Part shown: one piece after another, positions 41,795 to 53,452 of the stretch
How positions within the stretch are numbered: the stretch's first letter is position 1
Layout: each line of letters opens with the position of its first letter
Source of the DNA: Liopterus haemorrhoidalis
Lineage: Eukaryota > Arthropoda > Insecta > Coleoptera > Dytiscidae
DNA length: 64,000 nt
NCBI GenBank assembly: GCA_963971575.1
Contig: OZ020618.1
Coordinates: 29,626,540-29,690,539 of the forward strand
Reading direction: 5' to 3'
Position numbers and translations under genes: made by a program
Notes under the pieces: generated by a model
Database searches by the model: none
What the model was told of the DNA's origin: nothing
The model's input: only the letters and a program-made list of their open reading frames with translations

Positions 41795-42885
41795 ATTGAA
41801 ATTTTAAATTAAATATTCCGCGGCGACCAATAATCTGGGGCTACAAGCATCTTGACAATATCTTCCCACTTAATAATATCTGCTTCTTCTTTTTCAGACC
41901 AGGTAAATTTATTTGTTTCACATCTCTTAAAATATTTTATTGTTATATTTGTTAAAACCCTGTTATTTGACCAAAAAATTAAAAAAATATAAATTATGAA
42001 CGTAAAAAAATACTCTAAAGACAACACATTAAAAATATTTAAAAAATATGTATATAATTATCTATGTAAAAAGATAGTTAATTGGTAAATATTTTAAACA
42101 TTTTTTGACTTTTGTTCACCTCGTTTTACGGTATGTAAAATAAAGAGTTGCCGTGACTCCATGATAAGACGGTTGTCTACGGAACACAGGGACGCGTGTT
42201 AGTATTCCCCCTCCTTTTTACACCTTCTTCGAAATTTCATTTTGCGATATTGTGCAGTCAGTTCTGGGGTTGACTCAATTTCAAATATTTAATACTTAAA
42301 ATGATTACCATATACAGGGATAATAGGACGGTCGATATGTCACATTGATCACTTGGCTTTATTGGCAAGATATTGTGAATACGGTTAAAACGGTACAAGT
42401 AAAGACACTAATATTTATTTATTTATTTAAAGTAATATGTAGAATAACTTTTACCAGATCTATCCACCGCTGCTTGTTTCATTCTGGTTCCATCAGGATT
42501 AAGAGATCGTTTACGTTTGTTACTGAAACTATGAAATTCCACTAGATTTAATGTCAGTGAGATAATAAAGGTAGCAAACAGCAAAATTGAAATTATTGAG
42601 ATTATTTTGCATTTGGATTTCTTAATGCCACCTGAACACGAACTATCTGAAAAAAAAAAATGATATGATATAAATAAATGTTTCTAAGTCAGCGGTTTTC
42701 GGCCGTTAGCAATCGCGGACCGGTAAAAGAAGTAAAAAAATTAGCACACCGAGAAAGTTAAAACTATAATTAAATATTTCTAATTTTACCATATTTCCAA
42801 ACCAATCATATTTTTCAAAATATAATATACAACAGTGTTAATATGTGAAAAATATTAAATTCAAGTAATTTCGAGCAATATCATT
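41795..42885. other. Host spacer right of the Polinton
   Basis: Contains one weak minus-strand frame (41809-42027, ending KWEDIVKMLVAPDYWSP) that I do not recognise. ACCTCGTTTTACGGTATGTA at 42119 is the complement of the ACCGTAAAACGGAGTGAAC motif in the PGRP introns, a dispersed repeat. Confidence 0.4.
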
Positions 42886-42966
42886 ATCTGTCTCATTTTG
42901 TAATACGTAACTAACAGGGAAAGTTCATTTTTTAGGGTTTTGTAGGTATGACCAAAAAACCCTTAT

Positions 42967-42980
42967 ACCGTCATTTTGTC

Positions 42981-43037
<57 letters not shown>
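42967..43037 (+). repeat. (TCTG)n microsatellite
   Basis: About 17 uninterrupted CTGT units. Confidence 0.95.
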
Positions 43038-43038
<1 letters not shown>

Positions 43039-43513
43039 TCGGTAAAAATTGTATCCAAACGGCTAAACCTAGAGAGTTGAAATTTGGCATGCTTATACAA
43101 CTCTTTGACCCGCACATAGGAAAAATACTAAAACATCTAAGAAACATACCCCCCTAAAAATATAAACAAATATGTGCTCATCGAAAACAAAAATATTTAT
43201 TTTAAATTCTGAGTAGGGTATCAAATGAAAGCCCTTAGTACGTGGATTAACGATAAAATTTTTATTTTTGCAAAATAAATTATTTTGATGCGATTTTTGC
43301 CAAAATTGTGCAAAAAAAATTTTGTCCCACACCCTGTAGCCCAGAGGGTTTAAACTAAAAATCTAAAAAAATTCTAAGTAATGTACATTGGTGTGAACCG
43401 GAATAGTACAACAGGAATTTTTGATCAGATTATGTTTTCGGAAAATAACGCATTTTTTGTGGTTTTTGGTTCACAAAGTACAAAAGTTATACCAATGTAA
43501 GATACCCACATGC

Positions 43514-43600
43514 AAGGCGTGCGATAGCGTAATGGTTAGAGCACTAGTGTCGTAAGCTAAAATGCGCTGGAAACGGAAGGGTTTCGAGTTCGAATACGGA
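43514..43600 (+). tRNA. tRNA-like pseudogene or SINE promoter
   Basis: Box A-like TAGCGTAATGGTTAGAGCAC and box B-like GAGTTCGAATAC in the correct spacing. The T stem and acceptor do not pair well, so it is not a working tRNA. It probably gives polymerase III promoter character to the nested element. Confidence 0.5.
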
Positions 43601-44185
43601 GTGAATTTTATTTTTTCTGTTTTTTTTTTGCATTTTTATTATGTTGAAATTATTTTGTCTAAATTCTAGTTATATTTTGACAAATGTTGCATTTAATTTT
43701 TAAGAGCGTAAATTTAATAACCAGTCTTATTATATGATTAACAGACGATAAATTATTTTAAAAATATCGTTCATTTTGCCGTGATTACTACAAAGTAAAA
43801 TTCGTCCTACACACTCAGCATGCCGCCTTCACTTATTATATACCTGCGAAACCCTGAAATGTGTGAATATTCACACTTCACATCAATTTTTATGTTGTAT
43901 ATTGACAATACATTTATAATATTATCATAGTATTGGTGCAGACGGATACGCCAAAGTCTGTTTACACCACAACAGTCACCAAAGTAACCAGATCTAGTTT
44001 CGTATTACAAATTGAGACGGATTATACCAGACAAAAAGTAAATCTTTTTCGGTCTAGGCTTATTTTCTTAAGTTACAAGATCTCCATGGTTACACGGAAA
44101 CGACTGACAGTTAAACATTTATAATTGTAATAATTGTTCAGTGACCGTACATTATCCAATGTAAATAAATAAATTTAATTTTTCT

Positions 44186-44375
44186 AATAAAAATTACTTT
44201 TGGTCGCCCAAAAAATAAAATGTGCACCTTTGCCAAAAAGATCCTTTTCGTCCTTATCTGTTTAAAGTGCTCGGCTGTGCCTCGGCCTTTGAATTCAAAT
44301 GCGGCAGAAATAAATCTACTTTTTGGCTATGGTGCACTTTTTGGGCATGGACACAAATAACTATCCTGGAAGCAT
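44186..44375 (-). repeat. Dispersed repeat family 3, second copy
   Basis: CTTTTGGTCGCCCAAAAAAT and TGTGCACCTTTGCCAAAAAG mirror 16930-16995. A CTCGGCCTTTGAATTCAAAT segment mirrors GAATTTGAAGGCCGATGTG. Confidence 0.6.
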
Positions 44376-44727
44376 AGATTTTATAAAAAAGAATAATAAT
44401 ATGTAGTCACAGATTATCGTTAAAAACATGTATCATTTTTTCAAAGAACTGTTCAGTTTAGAGTAGGTATTATTTGTTTTAAAAAAGGATCAGTTATAAA
44501 GGAGGCTAAGTAAAAAACTCTATTGAAGATAAAGTAAGAATTCATTTTAAGTGTAAAATTTAATATAATTCCTAAAATTAAATTTTTTTGTTTTTCGAAT
44601 TGGTCAAGATTAATATTGATTGCTATAAATACTACGTATTTTATCTGAACTATTTTTTTTGTATTTCTATCATTTTAATTTTAATTTTAATAGACAGGTG
44701 AAACTACAAATGATGACAAAAAAAAAA

Positions 44728-44907
44728 CAGCTGTGGCCACCACAGGACCGACCGCCATCACAAAGTACTTGTATAAAATACCTACATTCTAGCAGCAGAG
44801 TAGAAATAACTTGGCCTAATATATTCTAACAGAGATGTTATTTATCATGACCATGGAAACGTTACATATACATAAGTATGAAAAAATTGAGACTTTTAGA
44901 GAAAAAA
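44728..44907 (+). repeat. Repeat family R, 5' partial unit
   Basis: The first 180 bp of an R unit (CAGCTGTGGCCACCACAGGA...), directly followed by a fuller unit, so R units are tandem here. Confidence 0.85.
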
Positions 44908-45370
44908 ATCAGCTGTGGCCACCACAGGACCGACCGCCATCGTTAAGTACTTGTATAAAATACATTCTAGCAGCAGAGTAGAAATAACTTGGCCTAATAT
45001 TTTCTAACAGAGATATTATTTATCATGACCATGGAAACGTTACATAAAAGTATGAAAAATAGAGAAAATTTTAAAAAAATTTACAAAAATTTGTCGTAAT
45101 TTTTCGTTTTATCAAAAAACGTATCAAATAAAAGTTATTAGTTATTGCATTTATAGCAAATTTTGTTCAATAAATTTTTTCGAAATATTTTTCTGTTGCT
45201 AAATATTCGCAAAAATCTTAAAATCGACACGAGTAAACTCCCATTTCTAGTTAACAGATTTTTACCAAAAGTTGATCAACTCGTGTCATTGATGTCAAAA
45301 GCTTAAATATGCAGTTTCATATAAATCCTCGAAATGTCAAAATCGGTATGATCACAATACCTCCCTTATA

Positions 45371-46768
45371 CAGTGAATTTATTCTTTTACGCAACATGTA
45401 CTATGTCATTACCATGGATATAGTTTTTGACAGCAATATAAATCGTGTTCATTTTCATTTGCAACATTACTAGCAAAATCAAAATATTTGATTGAAAATA
45501 CAAATTAAAAAAAAATAATAATAATAATAAATAAATAACTAATAAAAACTTATAATAAATTTTCAAAAGTTTCTCCGTTTAATTGCATACAAAATGTTAA
45601 GCGATCATAAAAATGATTCAAAACATTCAGCAATTGCTCTTGAGATATATTGTTGGATGCTTAAACAATTATGTCTTGCAGTTCAGCAACATCCCTAAGT
45701 TCTTCATTATATACTTTGGCCTTTAAATATCCCCAATAAAAAAAAATCATTGGGTGCCAAATCCGGAGATCTCGCTGGCCAATTCATCGACCCTCCTCTT
45801 CCAATCCAGCTTTTTGGGAAAGTTCTATGTAAATATTCTAGAATAATGGACTTATGCGCCATCATGTTGAAACCATACTTGTCCATTAATATTCAGGTTT
45901 TGCAACGCAGGTAATATTTGATTTTGCAAAAGGGCTAGATATTTTGCGACATTAAGGTTACCGTCAATAAAAAAAGGCCCTATAATATTGGTTCCTATTA
46001 TCCCTGCCCAAACATTTAATTTTTGCGGATTTTGAGTTCGGGAGGAATGAAACAAATGTAAATTTTCTCGACTCCAGTACCTAAAATTTTGTCTGTGCAC
46101 TTCACCATTTAGAGTAAACGTTGCTTCGTCTGTAAATAAAATTCTTTGAAGCATTATTGGGTCGGAATTAATTTTTTCAAACAATTCAAAACAAAAATCC
46201 ATACGTACTGCTGCGTCCCTTTCTACCAATTCTTGATGATTTTGAAATTTGTATGATCGAAACTTTTCTTTTTTTAAGAAATTAAAAACAGATCCAGTAC
46301 TGACACCAACGGTTTGTGCAATTGATCTTAAAGTATTTTGATTGTTTTCTTCCACTTGTAATAATATTTCCAACTGCTTCTCTTCTGTAAGCACGTGGGA
46401 TGTTGTTCTTTTTTTATTATGTTTTGACTTAAGACATCCTTCGCGATGAAATTTATTAACTAGTCTTGAAATTGTAGAGGGATTTGGTATTGGCCGATCT
46501 GGATAAGTTGCACTAAATACAGCAAAAACTTCTCTTAAACTCATTTGGGAATTATACCAAGTTACCTCATTCATCATTATTTCAGTTCATCATTATTTTT
46601 TCTTCATCTGTATATACATGTTGATTAATTTTTAAATCAGTAATGAGCGAAAGTATACACACTAATTGTCTATGTTGCAAATGAAAATGAACACGATTTA
46701 TATTGCTGTCAAAAACTGTATCCATGGTACTGACATAGTACATGTTGCATAAAAGACTAAATTCACTG
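45371..46768 (-). mobile_element. Mariner-like element A, 1.4 kb, about 100-bp TIRs
   Basis: Ends CAGTGAATTTATTCTTTTAC and, mirrored, CAGTGAATTTAGTCTTTTAT. Terminal inverted repeats extend about 100 bp (shared ACAGCAATATAAATCGTGTT). Flanked by TA on both sides. Encodes a broken transposase on the minus strand. Confidence 0.9.
45545..46577 (-). pseudogene. Tc1/mariner-superfamily transposase A, frameshifted
   Basis: The main frame 46577-45852 (241 aa) begins MMNEVTWYNSQMSLREVFAV, a helix-turn-helix region, then IAQTVGVSTGSVFNFLKKEK (second HTH), ILFTDEATFTLNGEVHRQNF (first catalytic Asp in FTDE), KLNVWAGIIG and WFQHDGA (second Asp). At 45852 the frame shifts. WIGRGGSMNWPARSPDLAPN (third catalytic Asp region) is read in another frame, then a further shift gives YWGYLKAKVYNEELRD. 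The catalytic triad remains recognisable, but at least two shifts and a stop inactivate the gene. Confidence 0.85.
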
Positions 46769-47212
46769 TATATGTTGGCGGTCGGTAAAAATTCAAATTT
46801 TTTTCGTTTTATCAAAAAATGTCTGAAACAAAAGTTGTTAGTAATTGCTTTTATAGCAACTTTCGTTAAATAAATTTTTGCGAAATATTTTTCTGTTGTT
46901 AAATATTCGCAAAAATCTTAAAATCTACACGGGTAAACTCCCATTTTTAGTCAACCGATTTTTACCAAAAGTTGATAAATTCGTGCCATTGATGTCAAGA
47001 GCTTAAATATGAAGTTTCATAAAAATCCTTTTAGCCCAATTTGCTCTGCACGTGTACACAGACAGACAGACGGGCGGACGGACGGACGGACAGACAGACC
47101 GACAGACATCATGCTAAAAATAGTCAAAACGTTATGTAAGGACCTCAATTCGTGGAGATCCATCGAAATCTCGAAATGTCAAAATCGGTATGATCACAAT
47201 ACCTCCCTTATA

Positions 47213-48518
47213 CAAGGTGTCTCAAAAGAAATTTTATATTTATTTAGCTTACTGCGTGAACGCAACGTATTCGAGGGGCGCGGGGGTTATGTCAATCGGT
47301 AGCCTGGCTCTTGGGAATTCAGTCGCTATGGAGCGTTTCTCGGGAGCAGACCGCGCGTTATGCGTGCGAGAGTTTTACAAAAACGGTAATTCGGCGACTG
47401 TAGCGCGTAGAAAATTCTGCAGTATTAGAGGTTTTCGCCACTTAAATGATGCGCCAAGCATTCCTCTCAATCGACATTGGGTTAAAAAGTTTGAAGAGAC
47501 TGGTACAACGCTGGATAAATCAAAATCCCGGCGACCTAGTTCATCAAGAACGGTAGAAAACGTGGAGAATGTTAATCAGTCTGTTCGTGACGACCCGAAC
47601 TTTTCAATTCGGAAGCGCGCAAGTGCTTTAAATGTGCATAGATCATCATTACATCGCATTATGCACAAAGACCTAAAGCTGCACCCCTACAAAATTCAAT
47701 TGGTGCAAGAATTAAAGCTCCAAGATGCCAGTCAGAGGCTTAATTTCGTAAATCAGGTGATTGAGCGATTTTCAACGTTTTCCAACATTTTGTTTTCGGA
47801 TGAAGCTCATTTTCATCTTAATGGCCACGTAAATAAGCAGATCTGCTGCTACTGGAGTGCAACGAATCCGAAACGCAAACATCAGAAACCCCTACATTCG
47901 CCTAAAGTGACCGTATGGGCTGTGATGTCGGCGCGAGGAATTATCGGCCCTTACTTTTTTGAAGACAAAAGGAGGCGTGCAGTTACAGTGAATTCAGAGC
48001 GTTATGTGGAGATGTTAGACAACTTCTTGGTACCTGAACTGCAAAACTGGCTATAACCAAAGAACATGGTTCCAACAGGACGGAGCAACTTCACACACGT
48101 CCAATATGTCTCTGCCACCTGTTCGTGAAATTTTCTCAGGCAAATTGATCTCCCGGAGAGGTGACATAAATTGGCCTCCACGCAGTCCAGATTTAACCCC
48201 TATGGACTTTTTCCTATGGGGTTATCTTAAATATAAAGTTTACGCCAATAAACCGACTTCACTGGCGCATTTGAAAGAAAATATCCGTCACGAAATGGCA
48301 GCCATCCCTGAGTCCACCTGCCGAGACGTCATAAGTAATTTTACTGTTCGATTAAACGAGTGCCGAGAACGCGAGGGTCTACATTTGGACGATATTATTT
48401 TTAAGAAATAAATCCCCAAAAAGTGTATTTTAATAATTAATAAACATTTTTTCTATATACGACTTACTTTTTTTTTTAATCGATCCACTAAATATAAAAT
48501 TTCTTTTGAAACACTTTG
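47213..48518 (+). mobile_element. Mariner-like element B, 1306 bp
   Basis: TIR CAAGGTGTCTCAAAAGAAAT on the left mirrors CAAAGTGTTTCAAAAGAAAT on the right (about 29 bp with ATTTTATATTTA). TA duplication on both sides. Structurally complete. Confidence 0.95.
47328..48411 (+). pseudogene. Tc1/mariner-superfamily transposase B, single frame break
   Basis: Nearly full length. The best start is MERFSGADRALCVREFYKNG (47328). HTH regions follow (NGNSATVARRKFC, then RKRASALNVHRSSLHRIM), then the first catalytic Asp in ILFSDEAHFHLNGHVNKQ, VTVWAVMSARGIIGPYFF, the second Asp in the QQDGA context (48075) and the third in WPPRSPDLTPMDFFLWGYLK. One shift occurs near 48050 (stop TAA at 48054), just before the second Asp. 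The rest stays open to FKK at 48411. It is more recent than copy A and belongs to a different mariner lineage by sequence and TIRs. Confidence 0.9.
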
Positions 48519-48540
48519 TATATGTTGCGGTCGGTAAAAA

Positions 48541-48665
48541 GTCTTCATTTCTAATATACAAGTGATGACGTAAAATAAAACCGTCTTACTTCTAAAATAC
48601 AAGTGATGACGAAAAATAAAACCGTCTTACTTCTAAAATACAAGTGATGACCAAACAAAAAACAT
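48541..48665 (+). repeat. About 50-bp tandem repeat, core AAATACAAGTGATGACG
   Basis: Three units with CTTACTTCTAAAATACAAGT and GATGACGAAAAATAAAACCG. Same core as the minisatellites at 24605 and 61690. Confidence 0.85.
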
Positions 48666-48669
48666 TCAT

Positions 48670-49235
48670 ATCTCTCATAACAATGAAATTAACTATACTT
48701 AACAGATCTCAAAAACACCTTGAATAGTAAAGAATTATCACTTACCTGCATTAAACTTTTTCCCAACGTCCATTCGAATTTCAGCCATTATAAGTTAGAA
48801 CTTATTATATATATAATTATTATATTATATATATAATCTATTATAGTGATAATAGATTATCACTATAAATTTAGATAGGTAGTGTATTATTTAACTATTT
48901 CCTTTTTTCATATATCTGAAATAAAATATTTTTTTATGTAAATGAACACTTTGAAAAAGAAAAGGCAGCTCTCGCGAAAAAACGTCCCGGAATGGCCAAA
49001 ACAAATGTTTTTAAAATTTTAAGTGGTGGTATCAAATGAAACCCCTTAATGCCTGGATAAACATGCACATTTTTATTTTTGAAAAATATTTAAAATTTTT
49101 AAAGAATCTCTTTTTGTGCCGTTGAAAAACAAATATTTTTTTAGAATATATTATTTATTATATATAATTATTGATTTGCCTAAGCCTTGCGGCTTTAAGG
49201 GTATTAACCATTACAAAATAAAATAACGTTCAATA
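48670..49235. other. AT-rich spacer with palindromic tract
   Basis: 48807-48873 is a nested AT palindrome (ATAATCTATTATAGTGATAA against TTATCACTATAAAT). No gene. Confidence 0.5.
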
Positions 49236-49239
49236 TTTG

Positions 49240-49610
49240 ACATTTGATAATTTTACAATCATTTTTATCTCATTTATTTGTTCTTCCTCCAGTGTGCCTC
49301 TCTTTCTTCCTATTTTCATCCCGGCTTCTCTCTTCAATCTTCTTCCTTCTTTCTTCCAGTTCTTACACCCATCTTTCTCCCTTGCCTTCCTCACCGATCA
49401 GTTCCTTTATCTCTTCTTCTCAGATTGCCATCTCCTTGCACTTTTTAGTTAAATGTTCCAAGGTTTCCTCTTCTTCCTTGTTCATTCTGCAGAGCTTGTC
49501 CTCTGGCTTTGCCCAGTACCTATTGTTCCTCTCTTCGGTGCCGCCTCTTAACCTCGCTATCCTCTTAACTCTACCCCCCGATCTTCTATTTTAGAATCAC
49601 CCCGATCACT
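49240..49610 (-). pseudogene. LINE C-terminal fragment with zinc knuckle
   Basis: The minus strand reads RIARLRGGTEERNNRYWAKP, DKLCRMNKEEEETLEHLTKK and C: a knuckle with one Cys changed (CRMN), then a Glu/Arg-rich tail (EELEERRKKIEERS). Same LINE group as 24159-26896. The Ser/Leu-rich plus-strand frames here are shadows. Confidence 0.6.
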
Positions 49611-49639
49611 CTATTTTAGAATATATTAAGTAGTATCAA

Positions 49640-49925
49640 ATGAAAGCAAGCAAGCCTGTATCTGCTGTTTGTCCGTTAAGCAAGGGCACGGACGTGAGTT
49701 CAACTCCTGCTTATGTCAAATAATTTGTGTAAAAGTATTTATACAAATTACAGGTTCTGCTTAGCCGTCCGCAACTGGCTATAAACTGTAGGTGCCTTTC
49801 GGTGTAAACTAAAAAATGTACGTAATACTGACCATAATACTCAGTTTGAATAATGTACATAGTTTGAAAATATGGTCATGAAACCTGCAAACAGGGGCTT
49901 AGGCTCAACTCAGGCTGTCGCGCCA
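49640..49925 (+). mobile_element. Possible SINE
   Basis: Box B-like GAGTTCAACTCCTGC at 49689, then CAGGTTCTGCTTAGCCGTCC, ACTGTAGGTGCCTTTCGGTG and a tail-like AGGCTGTCGCGCCAATGATG with ATG/ATA repeats. No clear box A. A SINE is plausible from composition and tail only. Confidence 0.35.
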
Positions 49926-50154
49926 ATGATGATAATCAAATGAAAGCTATTCAAACATAGATTAAGAAACAGAAAGTGATTTTTTAAAAGTTTACAAAAA
50001 ATGTATGTGAAGCGTGAATTTTCATACATTTCAGGGTTTTGTACGTATTTAATAAGAAGTAAGAAGCCAACATAATACAGAATGTCTATGAATATTTCAA
50101 AATCAACAATTTTTTTATAATCATTTTTATTTATTAGTTGAGTTCCAGCAAACA

Positions 50155-50345
50155 ATTTTATACGGGCCAGTACTGTTGAAGCACATAGTCCCCGGCATTG
50201 CAAGTAATGGGCCAGTACCCCGGTGTCCCCGTGGCCGTTAGCTGGCCTCTTGGTGTATCAAATACCGGCCCAGCAGCGGTAAAGTGCAAAATAATCGCAT
50301 TAGTTGCAAGATTTATTTCTGACGGGCCAGTGCTTATATTATTTA
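50155..50345. other. GC-rich island with repeated GGGCCAGT motif
   Basis: Three direct GGGCCAGT(A/G)C motifs (50164, 50210, 50325) in otherwise AT-rich DNA. The short minus-strand frame over it is not recognised. Perhaps a MITE whose ends I cannot define. Confidence 0.35.
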
Positions 50346-50349
50346 TACC

Positions 50350-52010
50350 CACTCTCTAATATTTCAAATGTAACATATGTATATTTACCTTATACCTACC
50401 CAGTATTAAAATAAATTAATGGTTAGGTGCAAAATAAATACTCATTTGGCCATTTCACCATCGTTGAATAAATTTATTTAACAAATAAAGTTAACAAAAT
50501 CGCACCGGTTTTAAACTATCAATGAAGAAATTAACGTTGCTGTCAATAGAATGATGCGATATTGTCAACTTTTTTTTGTCAATGATAGTGAAACAAAAAT
50601 AAAATGTAACATATTAACAAAAATAAGGAGTGCTCATAAAATGCTGGTAAAGTACTTCATATAGGACATAGGAGGAGTGCGAAATACAAATGTGAAGTAT
50701 ATTTTTAATACTGGCGTTGCACAAACTTTTAGTGCCAGCAATTTACCAACAGAAAAAGCAATTTGCCAGCATTCGGCCGATGGTTGAATGTTTGCTGGGG
50801 TATTACGAGCTTCCATTTAAATTTTTAAACAAAATTTAAAAAATTTGCGAAAATTTACTTTTTTTAATTTAATTTTTTATAATTTAATTTTTTGTCATAA
50901 TAAAATTAAAATATCCCAGCGTTTCTTTCTGCATTTGCTTCGTATTCAAGTCTTCATTAAATTAATAAGAAATATATTGATAAATGGGTTTATTTTTTTC
51001 CCTTTCAGAAACGTATTTCTCACTATTAGCAATGTAATATTTGATTTATAAGTATTTCACTACTATAAATGATTTATTAATATTTGATACCTTAAAAACA
51101 AAAAACTAAAGTAATTCAAACAATAGGTTGAATATCGACGTAAAAGTAGACGCAGCCTACTGAACACTATAAATTACACTCTGCACATATGAACTCGGTT
51201 GTCAACTGTTAAATTATTATATTTTTAATAGATATCAAAAAAAGATACACACTACCTTCGCCATTAATAGAAAAAGGCCATTACATTACTAGCTGTAATT
51301 TAGCCATGAATTAAAAAAATATATATTTTGTCAAAAACACAAAAACTGCATTATTTACCAAAAACGAAATCAGATCAAAAATTTCTCCCGTACGTTTCCG
51401 ATTTAAATCAATGTACATAACTTAGAATTTTTCTCAGATTCTTTGCGTTAAAGAATCATTACAACTTTGCGTTAAAGGGTGCTGGACGGTTTTTTTTTTA
51501 GTACAGTTTTATAAAGAATCGTTTTAAAATAAAAAAGAACTGCCTGCCGTTGCATAATCTATGTCTTCAGAGCTTTCTTTTGATACCACACGATAAATTT
51601 TAAAACAATTAATTTTCTAAGACACAAAAAATCGATATTTCTCGAAAAAATAATCTGATCAAAATTTCCTTTTGAACTATTCCAGTTCCCGTCAATGTAC
51701 ATTATGAAATTTTTTTTCAGATTTTTAGATCAACCTCTCTGGTAGATAGATTGGGGGACAAAAATTATTTGACACATTTTAGGCAGAAATCGCATCAAAA
51801 CATGTACCTATGTTTTTAAAATTTAAATTTTTGTTCATTAATCTATAATTTAAGACGTTTCATTTGATGTGCCACATTAAAATTAAAAAAATACAAAAAT
51901 CAAAAATTTCGAGCATATCAATTTGCAATATAGTATAACTAAATATATATAACTAATCTTCGTAAGATATAACAATTTAAATTTTAAATTTCAAATCTGA
52001 ATATGAAAAA
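50350..52010. other. AT-rich spacer, nothing recognised
   Basis: Short frames at 50634-50816 and 50845-51051 have no recognisable motif. No TIR pair or tandem array was found. Confidence 0.4.
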
Positions 52011-52116
52011 AAAATCAGCTGTGGCCACCACAGGACTGACCGCCATCACAAAGTACTTGTATAAAATTCATTCTAGCAGCAGAGTAGTTATTATTGTAAA
52101 AGACAATAACGTATTA

Positions 52117-52831
52117 AGCGGTGTCCACACTATGCCGCAGTTTGCCAGTTGGCAAGGCCATTTGGCAATGCCAGAAGTAATGTAGACGTGACCGTTGGCA
52201 CATGCCATCGTGCCAGCGGCATGCCAACAAGAATCGCTCGAGTGTCGGTCTCCTTCAAAGAAAGCCGATAAGAACGAAGAGTGGGGACGTTCCAACTGGC
52301 ATCACGCGGCTTTAGGCTTAAATTCGGGTTGTGATTCAGACGCCGATGAGCAACGTTGTTTATAGATGGAGTGGACAAACGAAAAAGTGCTTAATTTGAT
52401 CGATTTATACCGGGATCGTCCTGTTTTGTGGAACTGTCGTTTAAAGGACTATAAAGACAGGAATAAGAGATGTGACACTCTATTGGAAATTGCGGTTAGT
52501 TTTGGAGTACAAAAAGAAGAAATTGATAGAAAAATCAAGAACTTGGTATGTCATTTTTCGCGCGAAATAAAAAAGAGAGAGAAGGTAATAAGTCCTGTGC
52601 GTGATCTACTTTGAAGACTTGGACGTACCCAAAACCGTCGTTTGCGCCGTTTGTGTATTTTTTCTTCACTGTCAAGTATGATAACAGCAGCTGAAGCAAT
52701 TAGTAAATCTTCCTCGGAGAACATTGTGCGACTAAACTAAATGCCAACACAGATGTGGACGTTTATACAGCCACGGGCTTTGCCAGCTGGCCTTGCCAAC
52801 TGGCAAACAGCGGCATAGTGGGGATGCGCCT
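52117..52831 (+). mobile_element. PIF/Harbinger-like element, 715 bp, TTA duplication
   Basis: The left end AGCGGTGTCCACACTATGCC plus GCAGTTTGCCAGTTGGCAAG mirrors the right end read inward, AGGCGCATCCCCACTATGCC plus GCTGTTTGCCAGTTGGCAAG (about 55-bp TIRs). TTA occurs on both sides (52114-52116 and 52832-52834), the Harbinger target size. It carries a MADF-type frame and no transposase. Confidence 0.85.
52366..52614 (+). CDS. MADF-domain protein (Harbinger accessory protein), probably truncated
   Basis: MEWTNEKVLNLIDLYRDRPV with LWNCRLKDYKDRNKR and IAVSFGVQKEEIDRKIKNLV is a MADF/Myb-like DNA-binding domain (W...L...Y...LW...Y.....R). Harbinger transposons use such a second protein with the transposase. 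The frame starts at an in-frame ATG 250 bp inside the left end. After LVCHFSREIKKREKV it ends SPVRDLL at TGA, while another frame continues (RRLRRLCIFSS, AAEAISKSSSEN), suggesting a shift at the C-terminus. About 82 aa, one MADF domain. It could still be expressed, but function is doubtful without the partner. Confidence 0.6.
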   Translation: MEWTNEKVLNLIDLYRDRPVLWNCRLKDYKDRNKRCDTLLEIAVSFGVQKEEIDRKIKNLVCHFSREIKKREKVISPVRDLL

Positions 52832-53130
52832 TTATATTACGTTGACAATTTCATAATGTGTATTTATAATTTACAATAACCATGGAAACGTACCTGCAAA
52901 CATACAAAAAAAAATAATAATAATCATAAAAATGTCCCAAACAAAAATTGTTATTTATGGTTTTTATAGCAACTTTTGTTAAATAATTTTTTTCGAAATA
53001 TTGCTCTGTTGAGAAATATTCGCAAAAATCTTAAAACACGAGTAAACTCCCATTTATAGTTAACCGATTTTTACCAAAAGTTGCGCAACTCGTGCCATTA
53101 ATGTCAAAAGCTTAATGTCAACATCGGTAT

Positions 53131-53424
53131 AAGCAATTCACTTTTGTAAGAACAAACTAAGAGGGAATTTTGTTTTAAATAGTTTGAACCTTTGAAGCTG
53201 TATGTCATGTTGGTATTAAAAAATGTCACTTTTTTAAAATGTCAATCCATTTGACATATGTCATTATGAAAAATGATATCTTCATTATAGTGATCATAAC
53301 CTTATCAACCTAAAGTCGCTTTTACAGTGTAAGGAATATTTTAAATTGACATTAAAAGTCAGTAACACACCATAAAAGTAACCAAAATAACCAGATCTAG
53401 CGTGTTCTTACAAAAGTGAACAGC
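53131..53424 (+). mobile_element. MITE C1 (TIR TTCACTTTTGTAAGAAC)
   Basis: AGCAATTCACTTTTGTAAGA at the left, TTACAAAAGTGAACAGC at the right. The interior is shared with C2 in the opposite orientation. Confidence 0.85.
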
Positions 53425-53452
53425 GTATATGATTGCAATACCTCTTTATATA

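Larger units (their letters stand above)
42934..43855 (+). mobile_element. Element with TIR AGGGTTTTGTAGGTAT, nested
   Basis: AGGGTTTTGTAGGTAT at the left mirrors ATACCTGCGAAACCCT at the right. It carries a (GTCT)n tract and a tRNA-like sequence. No protein domain. The class is unknown; a truncated relative (GGGTTTTGTACGTATTTAAT) lies at 50035. Confidence 0.65.
42886..44022 (+). mobile_element. MITE family 2 copy split by another element
   Basis: ATCTGTCTCATTTTGTAATA at the left; CGTATTACAAATTGAGACGG at the right. The interior resumes after the insertion with TGTATATTGACAATACATTT and CAAAGTAACCAGATCTAG. Confidence 0.8.
44910..46791 (+). repeat. Repeat family R unit interrupted by mariner A
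   Basis: The R sequence runs to CCTCCCTTATA (45370), resumes after mariner A at TATATGTTGGCGGTCGGTAA (46769) and ends there. The insertion is at the TA of CCCTTA-TA-TATGTTGG. Confidence 0.85.
46792..48541 (+). repeat. Repeat family R unit interrupted by mariner B
   Basis: The second consecutive R unit (5' truncated, with CAGACAGACGGGCGGACGGA). It is interrupted at the same CCTCCCTTA-TA site by mariner B and ends TATATGTTGCGGTCGGTAAA. Confidence 0.85.

Noticed and set aside
49237..49594. Plus-strand Ser/Leu-rich frames resembling a membrane protein
   Set aside because: Antisense of a LINE C-terminal fragment with a zinc knuckle.
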